Of a DNA stretch of 64,000 nucleotides, positions 19,140 through 27,363 are shown piece after piece; position 1 is the first letter of the stretch; each line of letters starts with the position of its first letter. The position numbers were made by a program, and so were the translations under genes. The DNA comes from Chthoniobacterales bacterium (lineage in GTDB: Bacteria; Verrucomicrobiota; Verrucomicrobiia; Chthoniobacterales; DASVRZ01). Where the stretch lies: contig JBDSQB010000017.1 in the NCBI GenBank assembly GCA_039930045.1, positions 1-64,000 of the forward strand, read 5' to 3'. The notes beneath the pieces are model-generated. The model had not been told where the DNA came from. It ran no database searches and was given only the letters and a program-made list of their open reading frames with translations.

Positions 19140-20240
19140 TTAGCGGATATCGTTCGTGGGCTTGAAGTCCTTGTCGTAAACGTTTGTGTCGCGCATCGAA
19201 GTCACCACAGGCAGAGCCTTTTCCAATGAGGGCGACGAGGTTTTTGACAGAACGTTTTTGCCGGACGCGTCACATACGTCGAGAATCCAGCCGCCGTATT
19301 TGTAGCCGAATCGCGCGTCGGTCGTGTCATAAGCGGTGTCAAATTCATCTGTGGTGAATTCTTTTTCCGTGCGTGGAGCGAGTTTCAGATCGAACGAGCC
19401 GCGGCCCAGCAGCTTACGATGTCCCCTGTAAAGAATGCTGTCGGCAAAAATAAAGACCGTGGCTTTCAACGGCTCCGTGGCGAGCTGCGGATCGGTGTTC
19501 GAGATTTTTGCCTTCAAACGGATGTGGTCGATTTTATCGTCGTAGTCGCCTCCCTCGATGCGGCTTCGGCGAAGACGGACCATTTCGACCAGCAGCTTTG
19601 ATGGAGCTATAAAACCGGATGGTTTTACAGGGGCGGATATTGTGGAAACGGAAGTAGCTGCCGTCCTTCCGGGAGTGCTCGCGGCATTCAAATTCGTTTT
19701 GCCAATCATAGTCGCGACGGGGGCCACACCCTCTGCGGCAGGACGCAGCTTTTCGGCACGTGCCAGCAGATCGGTGGAGGTCGCCGGGATGGTGGTGGGG
19801 GTGTTGTTGAAGCTCACTTCAAGACCTTGGAGGGTCGGGCGGATGACTTGCACGACGGAGCCGGCAGGCCTCGTTGCGGCTCCCACTATTTTACCATCCA
19901 GCATTAGCGGAAATTGGGCGGGCCTAGTGAGCACCACTTCCTTGGGCCAAAGAGATCGATCCCGCACCACATCCGACAAGGTCAGTGGAGCGCGCGCGAT
20001 AGGTGTCGGTGTGGCAATGGGAGTCGGAGTCTCCTCCACGCGAGGCGTTTCTTCCGGCGTCGGAGTCGGAGAAGCCTCGAGAATCGGTTTTTCGATGATC
20101 GGCACCGGTGTCGGCGTCTCCTCAGATGGCGGAACAGATGGTTGCCGGGTGCAAGAAGTAAAAAAAAGGCTATTCGCCAATAACAAAGCCAACCATGGAA
20201 GCCCCTTTCGATAATCACCGACAAGTAGCTTACTGATCAT
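19140..20240 (-). CDS. Proline/threonine-rich lipoprotein, function unknown
   Basis: 366 residues from the ATG at 20240. A signal peptide with lipobox-like LFFTSC (Cys about residue 30) predicts a lipoprotein. A Pro/Thr/Glu-rich linker (about 34-85) resembles a wall- or envelope-spanning stretch. The C-terminal half is an ordinary mixed region with FGYKYGGWILDV near the end. No family recognised. It converges with the DciA-like gene. Confidence 0.75.
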   Translation of the reverse strand: MISKLLVGDYRKGLPWLALLLANSLFFTSCTRQPSVPPSEETPTPVPIIEKPILEASPTPTPEETPRVEETPTPIATPTPIARAPLTLSDVVRDRSLWPKEVVLTRPAQFPLMLDGKIVGAATRPAGSVVQVIRPTLQGLEVSFNNTPTTIPATSTDLLARAEKLRPAAEGVAPVATMIGKTNLNAASTPGRTAATSVSTISAPVKPSGFIAPSKLLVEMVRLRRSRIEGGDYDDKIDHIRLKAKISNTDPQLATEPLKATVFIFADSILYRGHRKLLGRGSFDLKLAPRTEKEFTTDEFDTAYDTTDARFGYKYGGWILDVCDASGKNVLSKTSSPSLEKALPVVTSMRDTNVYDKDFKPTNDIR

Positions 20241-20375
20241 GAAAGAACGTTTATAGCCCGCGATTGATACGAACAAGTATTAGTTGAAATCTCTCCTGCT
20301 GATTTGGGTGTCAAAATTCCTGCGACCCATAGGATTTGCGTCGTATTTTCCCTTTGTCATAAACACGATGCAGGC

Positions 20376-21341
20376 ATGATCAAAAACGTCATCCTCGATT
20401 GGTCCGGCACGGTGGTGGACGATTTGCGCCCGGTCGTCCAGGCGACCAACGCCGTCTTTGCTGAGTTCGAGTTGCCCTCGATCACGCTGGAAGAATTTCG
20501 CGCCGAATTCTGCCTTCCGATGGATCCGTTTTACGAAAAACGCATGTCGGCACACTCGATGGACGTCATCAATGAGGCCTATCACCGCCACTTCGTCCCC
20601 TTCGCCGAGGCCGTCGAACCGCTGCCGAACTCGCGCGCCTTCCTCGAATTTTGCCAGAAAACGGGCCGCCGCCTTTTCGTTCTCAGCACCATCAGCCCGA
20701 GCCATTTCGAGCATCAGGCGGGCAAATTTGGCTTCACGGAATTTTTTGAGCGGAGTTACACCGGAATCATCGACAAACGCCACGAGATCGGAGAAATCCT
20801 CCGCGTTCACGGGCTTCAGGCGCACGAGACGCTTTTCGCTGGCGACATGGTCCACGATGTCGCCACGGCGCATCACGCCGGAGTGCTGGCCGTCGCGTTG
20901 CTCAGCGGGTTTGACGATCACGCCAAGCTCGCCGCCGCCGGTCCCGATGTCATCGTTCGTGACCTCGGCGACCTGCAAATCCTCATGGAATCCATCGGAA
21001 ATGAGCGGAGTTGCATTCGTATCGACGGCCTGCAAATTGACGCCCGCGTCGGCGTGCCTGACGAGGAAATCGCCCATCCGCAGCGCCTCCTCCTCGACAT
21101 TGCGATCCAACCCAAATCACTTTTTTCCGACATGCGCGACGACGTTTGCAACACCGTCGATTACGCCGCCGTCTGCGAAGCGATCCGCCATTTTGCCACG
21201 AGCAGCCAATGGCGTCTCATCGAAACTCTCGCTGCGGATGTGAGAAAACAAATCCTGACTTTTCCCAACGTCGCCTCCGCCCGCGTGAAAGTCCGCAAAT
21301 TCATTCTGCCCTACACCGAGCAGGTCAGCGTGGAAATTTAA
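20376..21341 (+). CDS. Fusion of HAD-superfamily phosphatase and dihydroneopterin aldolase (FolB)
   Basis: 321 residues in two domains. The N-terminal HAD domain (1-205) has nucleophile D8 in LDWSGTVVD, T105, K134 and the GDMVHD motif (D157, D161). The usual second Asp of DxD is Ser10, as in phosphonatase-type HADs (DxAGT). The C-terminal domain (212-321) is FolB-like, with Glu230/231, Tyr263, Glu283 and Lys308 at the positions expected for the aldolase active site. FolB makes 6-hydroxymethyl-dihydropterin in folate synthesis. The fused phosphatase may supply the dihydroneopterin dephosphorylation step; this is inference. A hypothetical gene follows after 6 bp. Confidence 0.9.
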   Translation: MIKNVILDWSGTVVDDLRPVVQATNAVFAEFELPSITLEEFRAEFCLPMDPFYEKRMSAHSMDVINEAYHRHFVPFAEAVEPLPNSRAFLEFCQKTGRRLFVLSTISPSHFEHQAGKFGFTEFFERSYTGIIDKRHEIGEILRVHGLQAHETLFAGDMVHDVATAHHAGVLAVALLSGFDDHAKLAAAGPDVIVRDLGDLQILMESIGNERSCIRIDGLQIDARVGVPDEEIAHPQRLLLDIAIQPKSLFSDMRDDVCNTVDYAAVCEAIRHFATSSQWRLIETLAADVRKQILTFPNVASARVKVRKFILPYTEQVSVEI

Positions 21342-21347
21342 CCTTTT

Positions 21348-21671
21348 ATGAGCCATCGAAATACGACCGTTTTGTTCAAAAACCTCCTCGTCTCCCTGCG
21401 CGATGACAACCATTCGCAGTTTCTAGCCGACGCCGACTCGGGATTTCGAAGTGCCATCACCGCTGAAATCTTCGGGCGCGTTTCTGCCGATCTTCAGCCC
21501 CGATTAGCCTCTGGCTGCGATGAGATTTTTCTGGGCGAACTCCAGGATCGCGGCGCTCAAGTTTTTATCTGGAAACTCTCTTTCAGCGATGGCGGCGACG
21601 ATCTGCTCGCCAGAATGGGCGTGCGGGAAAGCAAAGTCAGCGGCTTTAAGATCACCTCTGCATTCGCCTGA
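21348..21671 (+). CDS. Hypothetical protein downstream of HAD-FolB
   Basis: 107-residue soluble protein without signal or membrane segments, starting 6 bp after the HAD-FolB stop and so very probably cotranscribed. It contains conserved-looking FLGELQDRGAQVFIWKL. No family recognised. It converges with bioB, with a 9-bp gap. Confidence 0.65.
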   Translation: MSHRNTTVLFKNLLVSLRDDNHSQFLADADSGFRSAITAEIFGRVSADLQPRLASGCDEIFLGELQDRGAQVFIWKLSFSDGGDDLLARMGVRESKVSGFKITSAFA

Positions 21672-21680
21672 AACTCCGCT

Positions 21681-22649
21681 CTAAACGGCTGTTGCACTCA
21701 CCGTTTCTTCTGCAAACGGCTGCTGCGGAATGAGGTCCAGCTTCGCGAGTAAATCGAGGTCGGCGTCTTTGCCGGGGTTGGCGGCGGTAAGGAGTTTGTT
21801 GCCGTAGAAAATGGAGTTCGCGCCCGCAAAGAAACACAGCGCCTGGCCCTCGGGTGTGAGCCGGGTGCGACCGGCGCTGAGGCGGACTTTGGCTTTCGGC
21901 ACGGCGATCCGTGTGACGGCGATAAGGCGGACGAGTTCGAAAATGTCCACCGGTGGCTGGGTCTCCAGCGGCGTACCGGGCATGGACATGAGGCAATTGA
22001 TCGGCACGCTCTCCGGGGGTGGATTGAAACTGCAAAGGGTCTCCAGCATTTTCAGCCGGTCGGTGATGGTTTCGCCCAAGCCGATGATGCCGCCGCAGCA
22101 GACGGCCATCCCGGTTTTTTGCACGCTGCCGATGGTGTTGAGCCGGTCCTGAAAGGTGTGCGTGGTGACGATCTCCGGGTAAAAATCCTCGGACGTGTCG
22201 ATGTTATGATTGTAAGCCGTCACGCCCGCGTCCTTCAGCCGCTCAGCCTCGCGGTCGGTGAGGTTACCGAGGGTCACGCAGACTTCCATGCCGAGTTTGC
22301 TGACTTCGCGAATCGAATCCAGCACCTGCTCGAAGCGCGAGTCGCCGTCGCGGACGCCCTTCCAGGCGGCTCCCATGCAAAAACGAGTCGAGCCATTTTC
22401 CTTCGCCTGCCGGGCAATCGGCAGTATCTGCTCGGTGGTCATCAGGCGCTCGGCCTGCACACCAGTCGTGTAGCGCGCGCTCTGGGCGCAGTAGCCGCAA
22501 TCCTCCGAGCAGCCGCCCGTTTTGATCGAAAGCAGCGTGCAAAGCTGCACCTCGTTGCCGGTCCAATGCTCCAGATAAACGTCGCGGCTTTGCGAGATGA
22601 GCTGGAAAAAGGGTTGGTGGTAGAGGCGTTCGAGGTCGGCGAGTTTCAT
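21681..22649 (-). CDS. bioB: Biotin synthase
   Basis: Radical SAM enzyme that inserts sulphur into dethiobiotin in the last step of biotin synthesis. 322 residues, normal length. The [4Fe-4S] cysteines are C47, C51 and C54 in GCSEDCGYC, and YNHNIDTSE plus the C-terminal GRTRLTPEGQ are typical BioB motifs. The ATG at 22649 is used; a TTG seven codons upstream is possible. No other bio gene is in the window. A spaced inverted repeat lies just upstream of the start. Confidence 0.96.
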   Translation of the reverse strand: MKLADLERLYHQPFFQLISQSRDVYLEHWTGNEVQLCTLLSIKTGGCSEDCGYCAQSARYTTGVQAERLMTTEQILPIARQAKENGSTRFCMGAAWKGVRDGDSRFEQVLDSIREVSKLGMEVCVTLGNLTDREAERLKDAGVTAYNHNIDTSEDFYPEIVTTHTFQDRLNTIGSVQKTGMAVCCGGIIGLGETITDRLKMLETLCSFNPPPESVPINCLMSMPGTPLETQPPVDIFELVRLIAVTRIAVPKAKVRLSAGRTRLTPEGQALCFFAGANSIFYGNKLLTAANPGKDADLDLLAKLDLIPQQPFAEETVSATAV

Positions 22650-22663
22650 GCGAGTGGAATAGT

Positions 22664-22715
22664 AGAACAAGCTTTCAGCCTGTTGGCAGTCAAAAAAACA
22701 AGAGGGACTTGTTCT
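22664..22715. promoter_or_regulatory. Spaced inverted repeat upstream of bioB
   Basis: AGAACAAG (22664-22671) and CTTGTTCT (22708-22715) are exact complements separated by 36 bp, in the gap between bioB and the neighbouring secreted-protein gene. It could be an operator or a terminator-like stem for the upstream gene. It does not resemble the classical BirA box. Confidence 0.35.
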
Positions 22716-22718
22716 CTT

Positions 22719-23435
22719 CTACTGCCCCACCCAGTTGCCGCCGGGTGTGGAAATAATGGGCAACGTCTCCGTCATATATTGCGTTTTCCCGTTGGCCCCG
22801 ATCATCTTCACGCCGGTTGCCGCCTTGAATTTCTGCGACATGCTTTCGCCGGTGTGGCAGCCCCAGCTTTTCACATAGGCGCCGTTCGCGAAAATGCCGC
22901 GGTTGAGCTTTACCAAGTCGGTCTCGTGCAGCCAAACCTTCGATGCGCTGTCGATCTCGTTGCTGTAATCAAAGAGGAAACACGCCTTGTTCGAGTGCCC
23001 GAAATACTCAAAGCCCGCGAGCCGCCCGGCGTTGCGGTTGTTCAGGTAATTGATCACCTCCGACTGCTTGTCGAAGAGCACCAGCTTCACATGAAACGCC
23101 TTGGGAATCGATCGGATGATCCCAAACAGATCGCCCTCGTGCATCAGCGCCTCGCGGCGTTTGTAGGCGGGCGCATAGACCATCCATGTGATCGGCATGT
23201 TGGGATACTGCGTGCGCAATTCCTCGATCCGAATGCGACTCGCCCGGATGAAATTCAGCCACCAATTATCGTGCGGCTCGCGCTTGTATTTCTCCCACAT
23301 CATCACGGAAACGCCGCCGGTAACGATCACGTATTCGCCGTTGGGCAGATTGGCCGGGACGCTGTCTTGGGCGCGAAGTTCAGTAAACGTGCTGAGAAAA
23401 AAAGCCGCGATCAGCAGGAGCAAAGTGGGACGCAT
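22719..23435 (-). CDS. Secreted protein with caspase-like (clan CD) His/Cys pattern
   Basis: 238 residues with an N-terminal signal peptide (cleavage near RAQ, residues 21-23). H147 in FEYFGHSNK follows a hydrophobic strand, and C193 in KSWGCHTGES follows another, about 45 residues later. This order and context resemble the catalytic dyad of clan CD cysteine peptidases (caspase, CHAT, gingipain families). The fit is from motif shape only. It is transcribed toward bioB. Confidence 0.55.
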   Translation of the reverse strand: MRPTLLLLIAAFFLSTFTELRAQDSVPANLPNGEYVIVTGGVSVMMWEKYKREPHDNWWLNFIRASRIRIEELRTQYPNMPITWMVYAPAYKRREALMHEGDLFGIIRSIPKAFHVKLVLFDKQSEVINYLNNRNAGRLAGFEYFGHSNKACFLFDYSNEIDSASKVWLHETDLVKLNRGIFANGAYVKSWGCHTGESMSQKFKAATGVKMIGANGKTQYMTETLPIISTPGGNWVGQ

Positions 23436-23556
23436 GAGGCGGCATTATAGACCACATCCGAGCCTCGGCGAAAGTGGGAAAGTGATCCGACTTCCATCGC
23501 CATGACGAAGTTCCGGTTTGACGCTTGGGCCATCCCTCTATTGATTCTGCGGCTCC

Positions 23557-24798
23557 ATGGCATTCCTCAACGACAACTACCTCAAACTCCGCGCCGGCTA
23601 CCTTTTTCCCGAAATCTCCCGGCGCGTCACGGCTTTCTGCGAGAAAAACCCGGACGCCGCCAAACGTCTCATCCGTTGCGGTATCGGCGACGTCACCGAG
23701 CCGCTCCCGCTCGCCGTCCGCGAGGCCATGCACCTCGCCATCGACGAACTCGGCGCGCGCGAAACCTTCCGTGGCTACGGCCCTGAGCAGGGCTACGAAT
23801 TTCTCCGCCACGCCATCGCCGAAAACGACTTCCGCGCCAAAGGAATCGAAGTCGCCGACGACGAAATCTTTATCAGCGACGGCTCGAAATGCGACTGCGG
23901 CAACATCCTCGACATCCTCGGCGGCCAAAATCGCATCGCCATCACCGACCCCGTTTACCCCGTCTATGTGGACACCAACGTCATGGCCGGCCACACCGGA
24001 GTTGCAGACGAATCGGGCGCTTACGCCGGCCTCGTTTACCTGAAATGCACTGCCGAAAATGGCTTCGTCCCCGAGCCGCCCGCCGAGGCCGTGGATGTCG
24101 TTTACCTCTGCTTCCCCAACAACCCCACGGGCGCAGTCGCCAGTCGAGCCCAACTCGAATCCTGGGTCGCCTACGCGCTGAAACACGACACGCTCCTCCT
24201 CTTCGACGCCGCCTACGAGGCCTACATTTCCGACCCCGCGATTCCGCATTCCATCTACGAGATTCCCGGCGCGCGCAAATGTGCCATCGAGTTCCGCAGT
24301 TTCTCCAAAAACGGCGGCTTCACCGGCACGCGCTGCGCGTTTACCGTCGTGCCCAAAACGCTCCTCGCCAGCACCGCCACCGGCGAAAAACTTCCGCTCC
24401 ACCCGCTTTGGTCGCGCCGTTCCAGCACGAAATTCAACGGCGTCAGCTACCCCGTGCAACGCGGAGCCGAGGCCCTCTATTCGACCGCAGGTAAGGCGCA
24501 AGTCGCCGCGCTCATTGAGCATTACATGGGCAACGCCGAGATCCTAACCACCACCGCCCGCGACGCTGGCATGACCGTCTTCGGCGGCGTCAATGCCCCC
24601 TACATCTGGGTGCGCACCCCCAATGGCGAAAGCTCGTGGGAAATCTTCGATCACTTCCTGCAAAACCTGAACGTCGTCATCACCCCCGGAGCCGGCTTCG
24701 GGAGCAATGGCGAGGGTTACTTCCGCATCAGCGCCTTCAACAGCCGCGCCAATGTCCTCGAAGTCGCCCGCCGAATAAAGGCGAACGCGGTGGGGTAA
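23557..24798 (+). CDS. dapL: LL-diaminopimelate aminotransferase
   Basis: PLP enzyme converting tetrahydrodipicolinate directly to LL-diaminopimelate for lysine and peptidoglycan, the short route used by Verrucomicrobia, Chlamydiae and plants. 413 residues, normal length. Landmarks are [10 protein letters not shown] at the N-terminus, [34 protein letters not shown] and the PLP lysine in [14 protein letters not shown]. The ATG at 23557 matches the family start. It is monocistronic. Confidence 0.97.
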   Translation: MAFLNDNYLKLRAGYLFPEISRRVTAFCEKNPDAAKRLIRCGIGDVTEPLPLAVREAMHLAIDELGARETFRGYGPEQGYEFLRHAIAENDFRAKGIEVADDEIFISDGSKCDCGNILDILGGQNRIAITDPVYPVYVDTNVMAGHTGVADESGAYAGLVYLKCTAENGFVPEPPAEAVDVVYLCFPNNPTGAVASRAQLESWVAYALKHDTLLLFDAAYEAYISDPAIPHSIYEIPGARKCAIEFRSFSKNGGFTGTRCAFTVVPKTLLASTATGEKLPLHPLWSRRSSTKFNGVSYPVQRGAEALYSTAGKAQVAALIEHYMGNAEILTTTARDAGMTVFGGVNAPYIWVRTPNGESSWEIFDHFLQNLNVVITPGAGFGSNGEGYFRISAFNSRANVLEVARRIKANAVG

Positions 24799-24814
24799 AG
24801 GCGGCGATCCAGCA

Positions 24815-25276
24815 TCAGAGCGAGACTGTTTGCCGTGCTGCTTTGGCAGATTGCCTCCGAAGATACAGATGCAGGCTGAGCGCGGTCATTAACCAGACGG
24901 CCCCTGCGGTGACGGTCCAGATGATTCTAAGCTGAGTCAGAGTCGTATCACCCAAGAGATACCAGCCGTCGCTATCACCCGCGGCATGATCGAGCAGGTA
25001 GCGCCCAATCGGCAGAAACGAAGTCCAGATCGGCGCGTCGTCCTGCACGCTGAAGCGATCCTTTGTTAGGAGCAGCCACGCACCATTACCGACAACGCTC
25101 CAGGAAAAGAGAAAGAGGTTAAATAAAGCAAAGCATCTGAGGACGAGCTTGAGCGGTTTTCCGAAGACGTTTCTCTCAAAGAGTAAGAACGGAATCATCA
25201 ACCCCAGCGCAAAGAGCACCTGGTAAAAACCTGCGAAGGCCATGTCGAAGCAAAGTTCTTCTGCAAAGTCTCTCAT
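24815..25276 (-). CDS. Hypothetical membrane protein
   Basis: 153 residues with four hydrophobic stretches (about 12-33, 42-62, 85-100 weak, 115-137). No family recognised. It follows another small membrane protein on the same strand by 18 bp, so the two may be an operon. Both look lower in GC than their neighbours by eye. Confidence 0.6.
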   Translation of the reverse strand: MRDFAEELCFDMAFAGFYQVLFALGLMIPFLLFERNVFGKPLKLVLRCFALFNLFLFSWSVVGNGAWLLLTKDRFSVQDDAPIWTSFLPIGRYLLDHAAGDSDGWYLLGDTTLTQLRIIWTVTAGAVWLMTALSLHLYLRRQSAKAARQTVSL

Positions 25277-25294
25277 GTGGAGCTGCGGTCGTGG

Positions 25295-25699
25295 TTAGTG
25301 TGCCCGAGTGAGAAGTGGTGCAGCAAGCAGGACCGTGGTGGATACCATTGTCACAGTGACAAGGACGAAAATATAAAAGAGAAGCGTAAGGCTCATCACC
25401 ACTGGGCTACGATATCTTGGCCAGGCTTTGTAATAGCGCTCCATGACGATAAGCAAAGCGACAGCCAAGTATAAAAGTATCCGCCCATGATAGGAGAGAG
25501 CATACGAAGTATCCATGAGCCATTGAGCTTTGGAGTGAGTTAGCCCAGCCAGTTTCCAGACTTGCTCCATCTTCGGGAACAGAAAGACAAGGGTGAATCT
25601 CCAGATCGCCAGCGACGGAAACAGCAGGGCGAAAGCGTATAGATAGGTGCGCCAAGGCGAGGCACTGATGGGCAAAGGAGGAGGGATCTGCTCGTTCAT
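25295..25699 (-). CDS. Hypothetical membrane protein
   Basis: 134 residues with a Pro-rich N-terminal tail (EQIPPPLPISASPWR) and three hydrophobic segments (about 18-42, 72-87, 100-128). The N-terminal tail is of the kind seen in many small Verrucomicrobia membrane proteins. No function can be assigned. It lies immediately upstream of the 153-residue membrane protein gene. Confidence 0.6.
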   Translation of the reverse strand: MNEQIPPPLPISASPWRTYLYAFALLFPSLAIWRFTLVFLFPKMEQVWKLAGLTHSKAQWLMDTSYALSYHGRILLYLAVALLIVMERYYKAWPRYRSPVVMSLTLLFYIFVLVTVTMVSTTVLLAAPLLTRAH

Positions 25700-25774
25700 T
25701 TTAATTACGGAATAAATGGATCGTAGGCTGGCATCGAACTTGGGAACGAGAGCTACGTTAAACTCAAACGACCT

Positions 25775-26422
25775 TCAACTCCGCGTCAGCACGATGTGAC
25801 TCGCTCGCTCCGACGCCACATGCTGGGTGCAAGTGTAGCCCAACTCCGCAAGATTGATCCCCTCGAACAACCGCTCACCCGCGCCCAATACGACCGGTGC
25901 GATGGCGATATGGAGTTCATCAATGAGACGTTCCTGCAGGTATTGCCGGATCGTCGCCGCGCCTCCGCCGATGCGCACATCCTTACCGTCCGCCGCCTCG
26001 CGAGCGCGTTCCCATGCGGCGCGAATGCCGTCCGTCACGAAATGAAACGTCGTGCCTCCCTCCATCACGAGTGGCGGACGGGGGTAATGAGTGAGCACGA
26101 AGACTTGTGTATGGTAAACCGGGTTCTCACCCCACCATCCTCGCCAGCTCTCATCGGGCCAGGGGCCGCGCACGGGGCCAAACATATTTCGGCCCAAAAT
26201 CCAGGCACCCACATTGTGGAAACCGCGCGCGGCAAAATCGTCGTCGATCCCCTTCTCCCCGTCGTCCTTGCCGAAGAGCTTCGTCTGGAATGTGCGGGTC
26301 GGTAAAAGCCATTCATGCAGGCTAGGTCCGCCGACTCCCAGCGGATTCTCCAGGCTTTGATCCGGGCCTGCGCCAAAGCCATCAATCGAAATGGTGAAGC
26401 TGGCTACACGGAGTTTAGTCAT
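25775..26422 (-). CDS. Dihydrofolate reductase / RibD C-terminal family protein
   Basis: 215 residues from the ATG at 26422. It opens with a DHFR-like strand (LRVASFTISIDGFGAG) and has ILGRNMFGPVRG and VRIGGGAATIRQYLQERLIDELHIAIAPVVLG, shown in part as GGGAATIRQYL, which is typical of the RibD C-terminal domain. These stand-alone proteins are NADPH-dependent reductases of unknown substrate. It does not replace FolA with any certainty. Confidence 0.85.
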   Translation of the reverse strand: MTKLRVASFTISIDGFGAGPDQSLENPLGVGGPSLHEWLLPTRTFQTKLFGKDDGEKGIDDDFAARGFHNVGAWILGRNMFGPVRGPWPDESWRGWWGENPVYHTQVFVLTHYPRPPLVMEGGTTFHFVTDGIRAAWERAREAADGKDVRIGGGAATIRQYLQERLIDELHIAIAPVVLGAGERLFEGINLAELGYTCTQHVASERASHIVLTRS

Positions 26423-26472
26423 TGGATTGTTTTTTGGGTCGCAGTGTTCTGACAAGCGTGCTGAGTCGCCTT

Positions 26473-26510
26473 AAACAAGGAATAGGCGAATCCTTGTTTC
26501 GTCTATTCCT
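26473..26510. repeat. Two overlapping, mutually exclusive hairpins
   Basis: AAACAAGGA (26473-26481) pairs exactly with TCCTTGTTT (26491-26499). AGGAATAGGCGAA (26478-26490) pairs with TTCGTCTATTCCT (26498-26510) with one G-U. The two stems share bases and cannot form together. It lies just upstream of the first GTTCCCAA palindrome. Confidence 0.7.
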
Positions 26511-26534
26511 AATGTCTGGAGAATGGATATTCCC

Positions 26535-26561
26535 CTCGTTCCCAAGTTGCACTTGGGAACG
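26535..26561. repeat. GTTCCCAA palindromic repeat, copy 1
   Basis: CGTTCCCAAGT, loop TGC, ACTTGGGAACG: a perfect 11-bp stem at 26537-26561, preceded by CCT. The following 26562-26600 contains GGCAC and GTGCC arms as a second small hairpin. Same orientation as copy 2. Confidence 0.8.
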
Positions 26562-27130
26562 CACTTGTTTGGCACGGAGGCTCGTTCGGGTGTGCCAGAA
26601 TAGGGGTAATGGCTTCTGGCAAAACGCAAGGAGACTGCAATGAAGGCGGAGGAGTCTCGCGATGGACGTGAAATGCCGTGATGCAGCGAAACGGGTTGGT
26701 GGCAAAAGTTCAAATCGCGAATTGTCTCTGTGGTTTTACAACGTACTGAAAACTGGACTGTAAATGAGCGAAACGGAGCCCGTTTCGACCTCGACAGATA
26801 TATTTGGGCGGAAAAAATGGCGACGGAACTCTCAATGGGCCGGGAATCCTCATCGTTGCGAAGATTCTGCGCGATTCTCATCTGTGTTTGCAGCCGTGAG
26901 AACAGAATCGGGCAAACATCGCGATGTTTGGGCGAAACGGGCCCCGTTGAGACTGAATATTGCGCGAAATGGTCGTCAGGAGATAAATCTTGGGCAATCC
27001 AGTGCCCATTTCACGGATATTTGGCGGCGTGGCATCGTTACTGCAACCGCTTGACTGGAAAATACAAAGTCAGACAGATCGGCGCAAGGCCGCAGGTATC
27101 CGCATGGAGTGTGGCGGCCTGTTTTTCCTC

Positions 27131-27182
27131 CTCGTTCCCAAACTCCGTTTGGGAATGCCTTGTCCTCGAAACTCTGTTTCGG
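27131..27182. repeat. GTTCCCAA palindromic repeat, copy 2 (double hairpin)
   Basis: GTTCCCAAAC, loop TCC, GTTTGGGAAT at 27134-27156, then a second hairpin CGAAAC-TCT-GTTTCG at 27167-27181. The double-hairpin form with a CTTGTCC linker looks like a widespread REP-type element in environmental bacteria. Same orientation as copy 1. Confidence 0.8.
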
Positions 27183-27303
27183 CTGGGAGACGGTATCTGC
27201 GGGGAAACAGGACCCGAGTCGGACGAATCGCAGATAGCCTCGCCAATCTGCCCCACCGAGGCAAATCGTTGTCCACCATTTCTTCGCAATAATTCCCCGA
27301 GCA

Positions 27304-27336
27304 AGTGCGTTCCCAAACGGGAGATTGGGAACGAGG
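27304..27336. repeat. GTTCCCAA palindromic repeat, copy 3 (inverted)
   Basis: CGTTCCCAA (27308-27316) and TTGGGAACG (27325-27333) form a stem. The flanking AAGTGCG and AGGG show that this copy is inverted relative to copies 1 and 2, so the gene-free zone is bounded by copies facing each other. Confidence 0.75.
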
Positions 27337-27363
27337 GTTCAAAGACTTCCTAACCGATTCCGC

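Larger units (their letters stand above)
26423..27363. other. Gene-free zone with hairpin repeats
   Basis: No credible gene is found in these 941 bp; the open frames present lack family motifs and overlap repeats. It contains one switch-like hairpin pair (26473-26510), three copies of a GTTCCCAA palindrome, and between them, about 26640-27000, a very weak 20-21 bp periodicity with recurrent GCGAAACGG at 26686, 26768 and 26932. It separates the reductase from murI. Confidence 0.6.

Noticed and set aside
22649-22670. TTG start for bioB
   Set aside because: The ATG at 22649 fits the family N-terminus better; the upstream codons overlap the inverted repeat.
26471-26881. 136-codon minus-strand frame
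   Set aside because: Covers palindromic repeats and shows no domain-like pattern.
26730-27353. 207-codon frame in the gene-free zone
   Set aside because: No family motif, crosses two hairpin repeats, and another overlapping frame is equally open.
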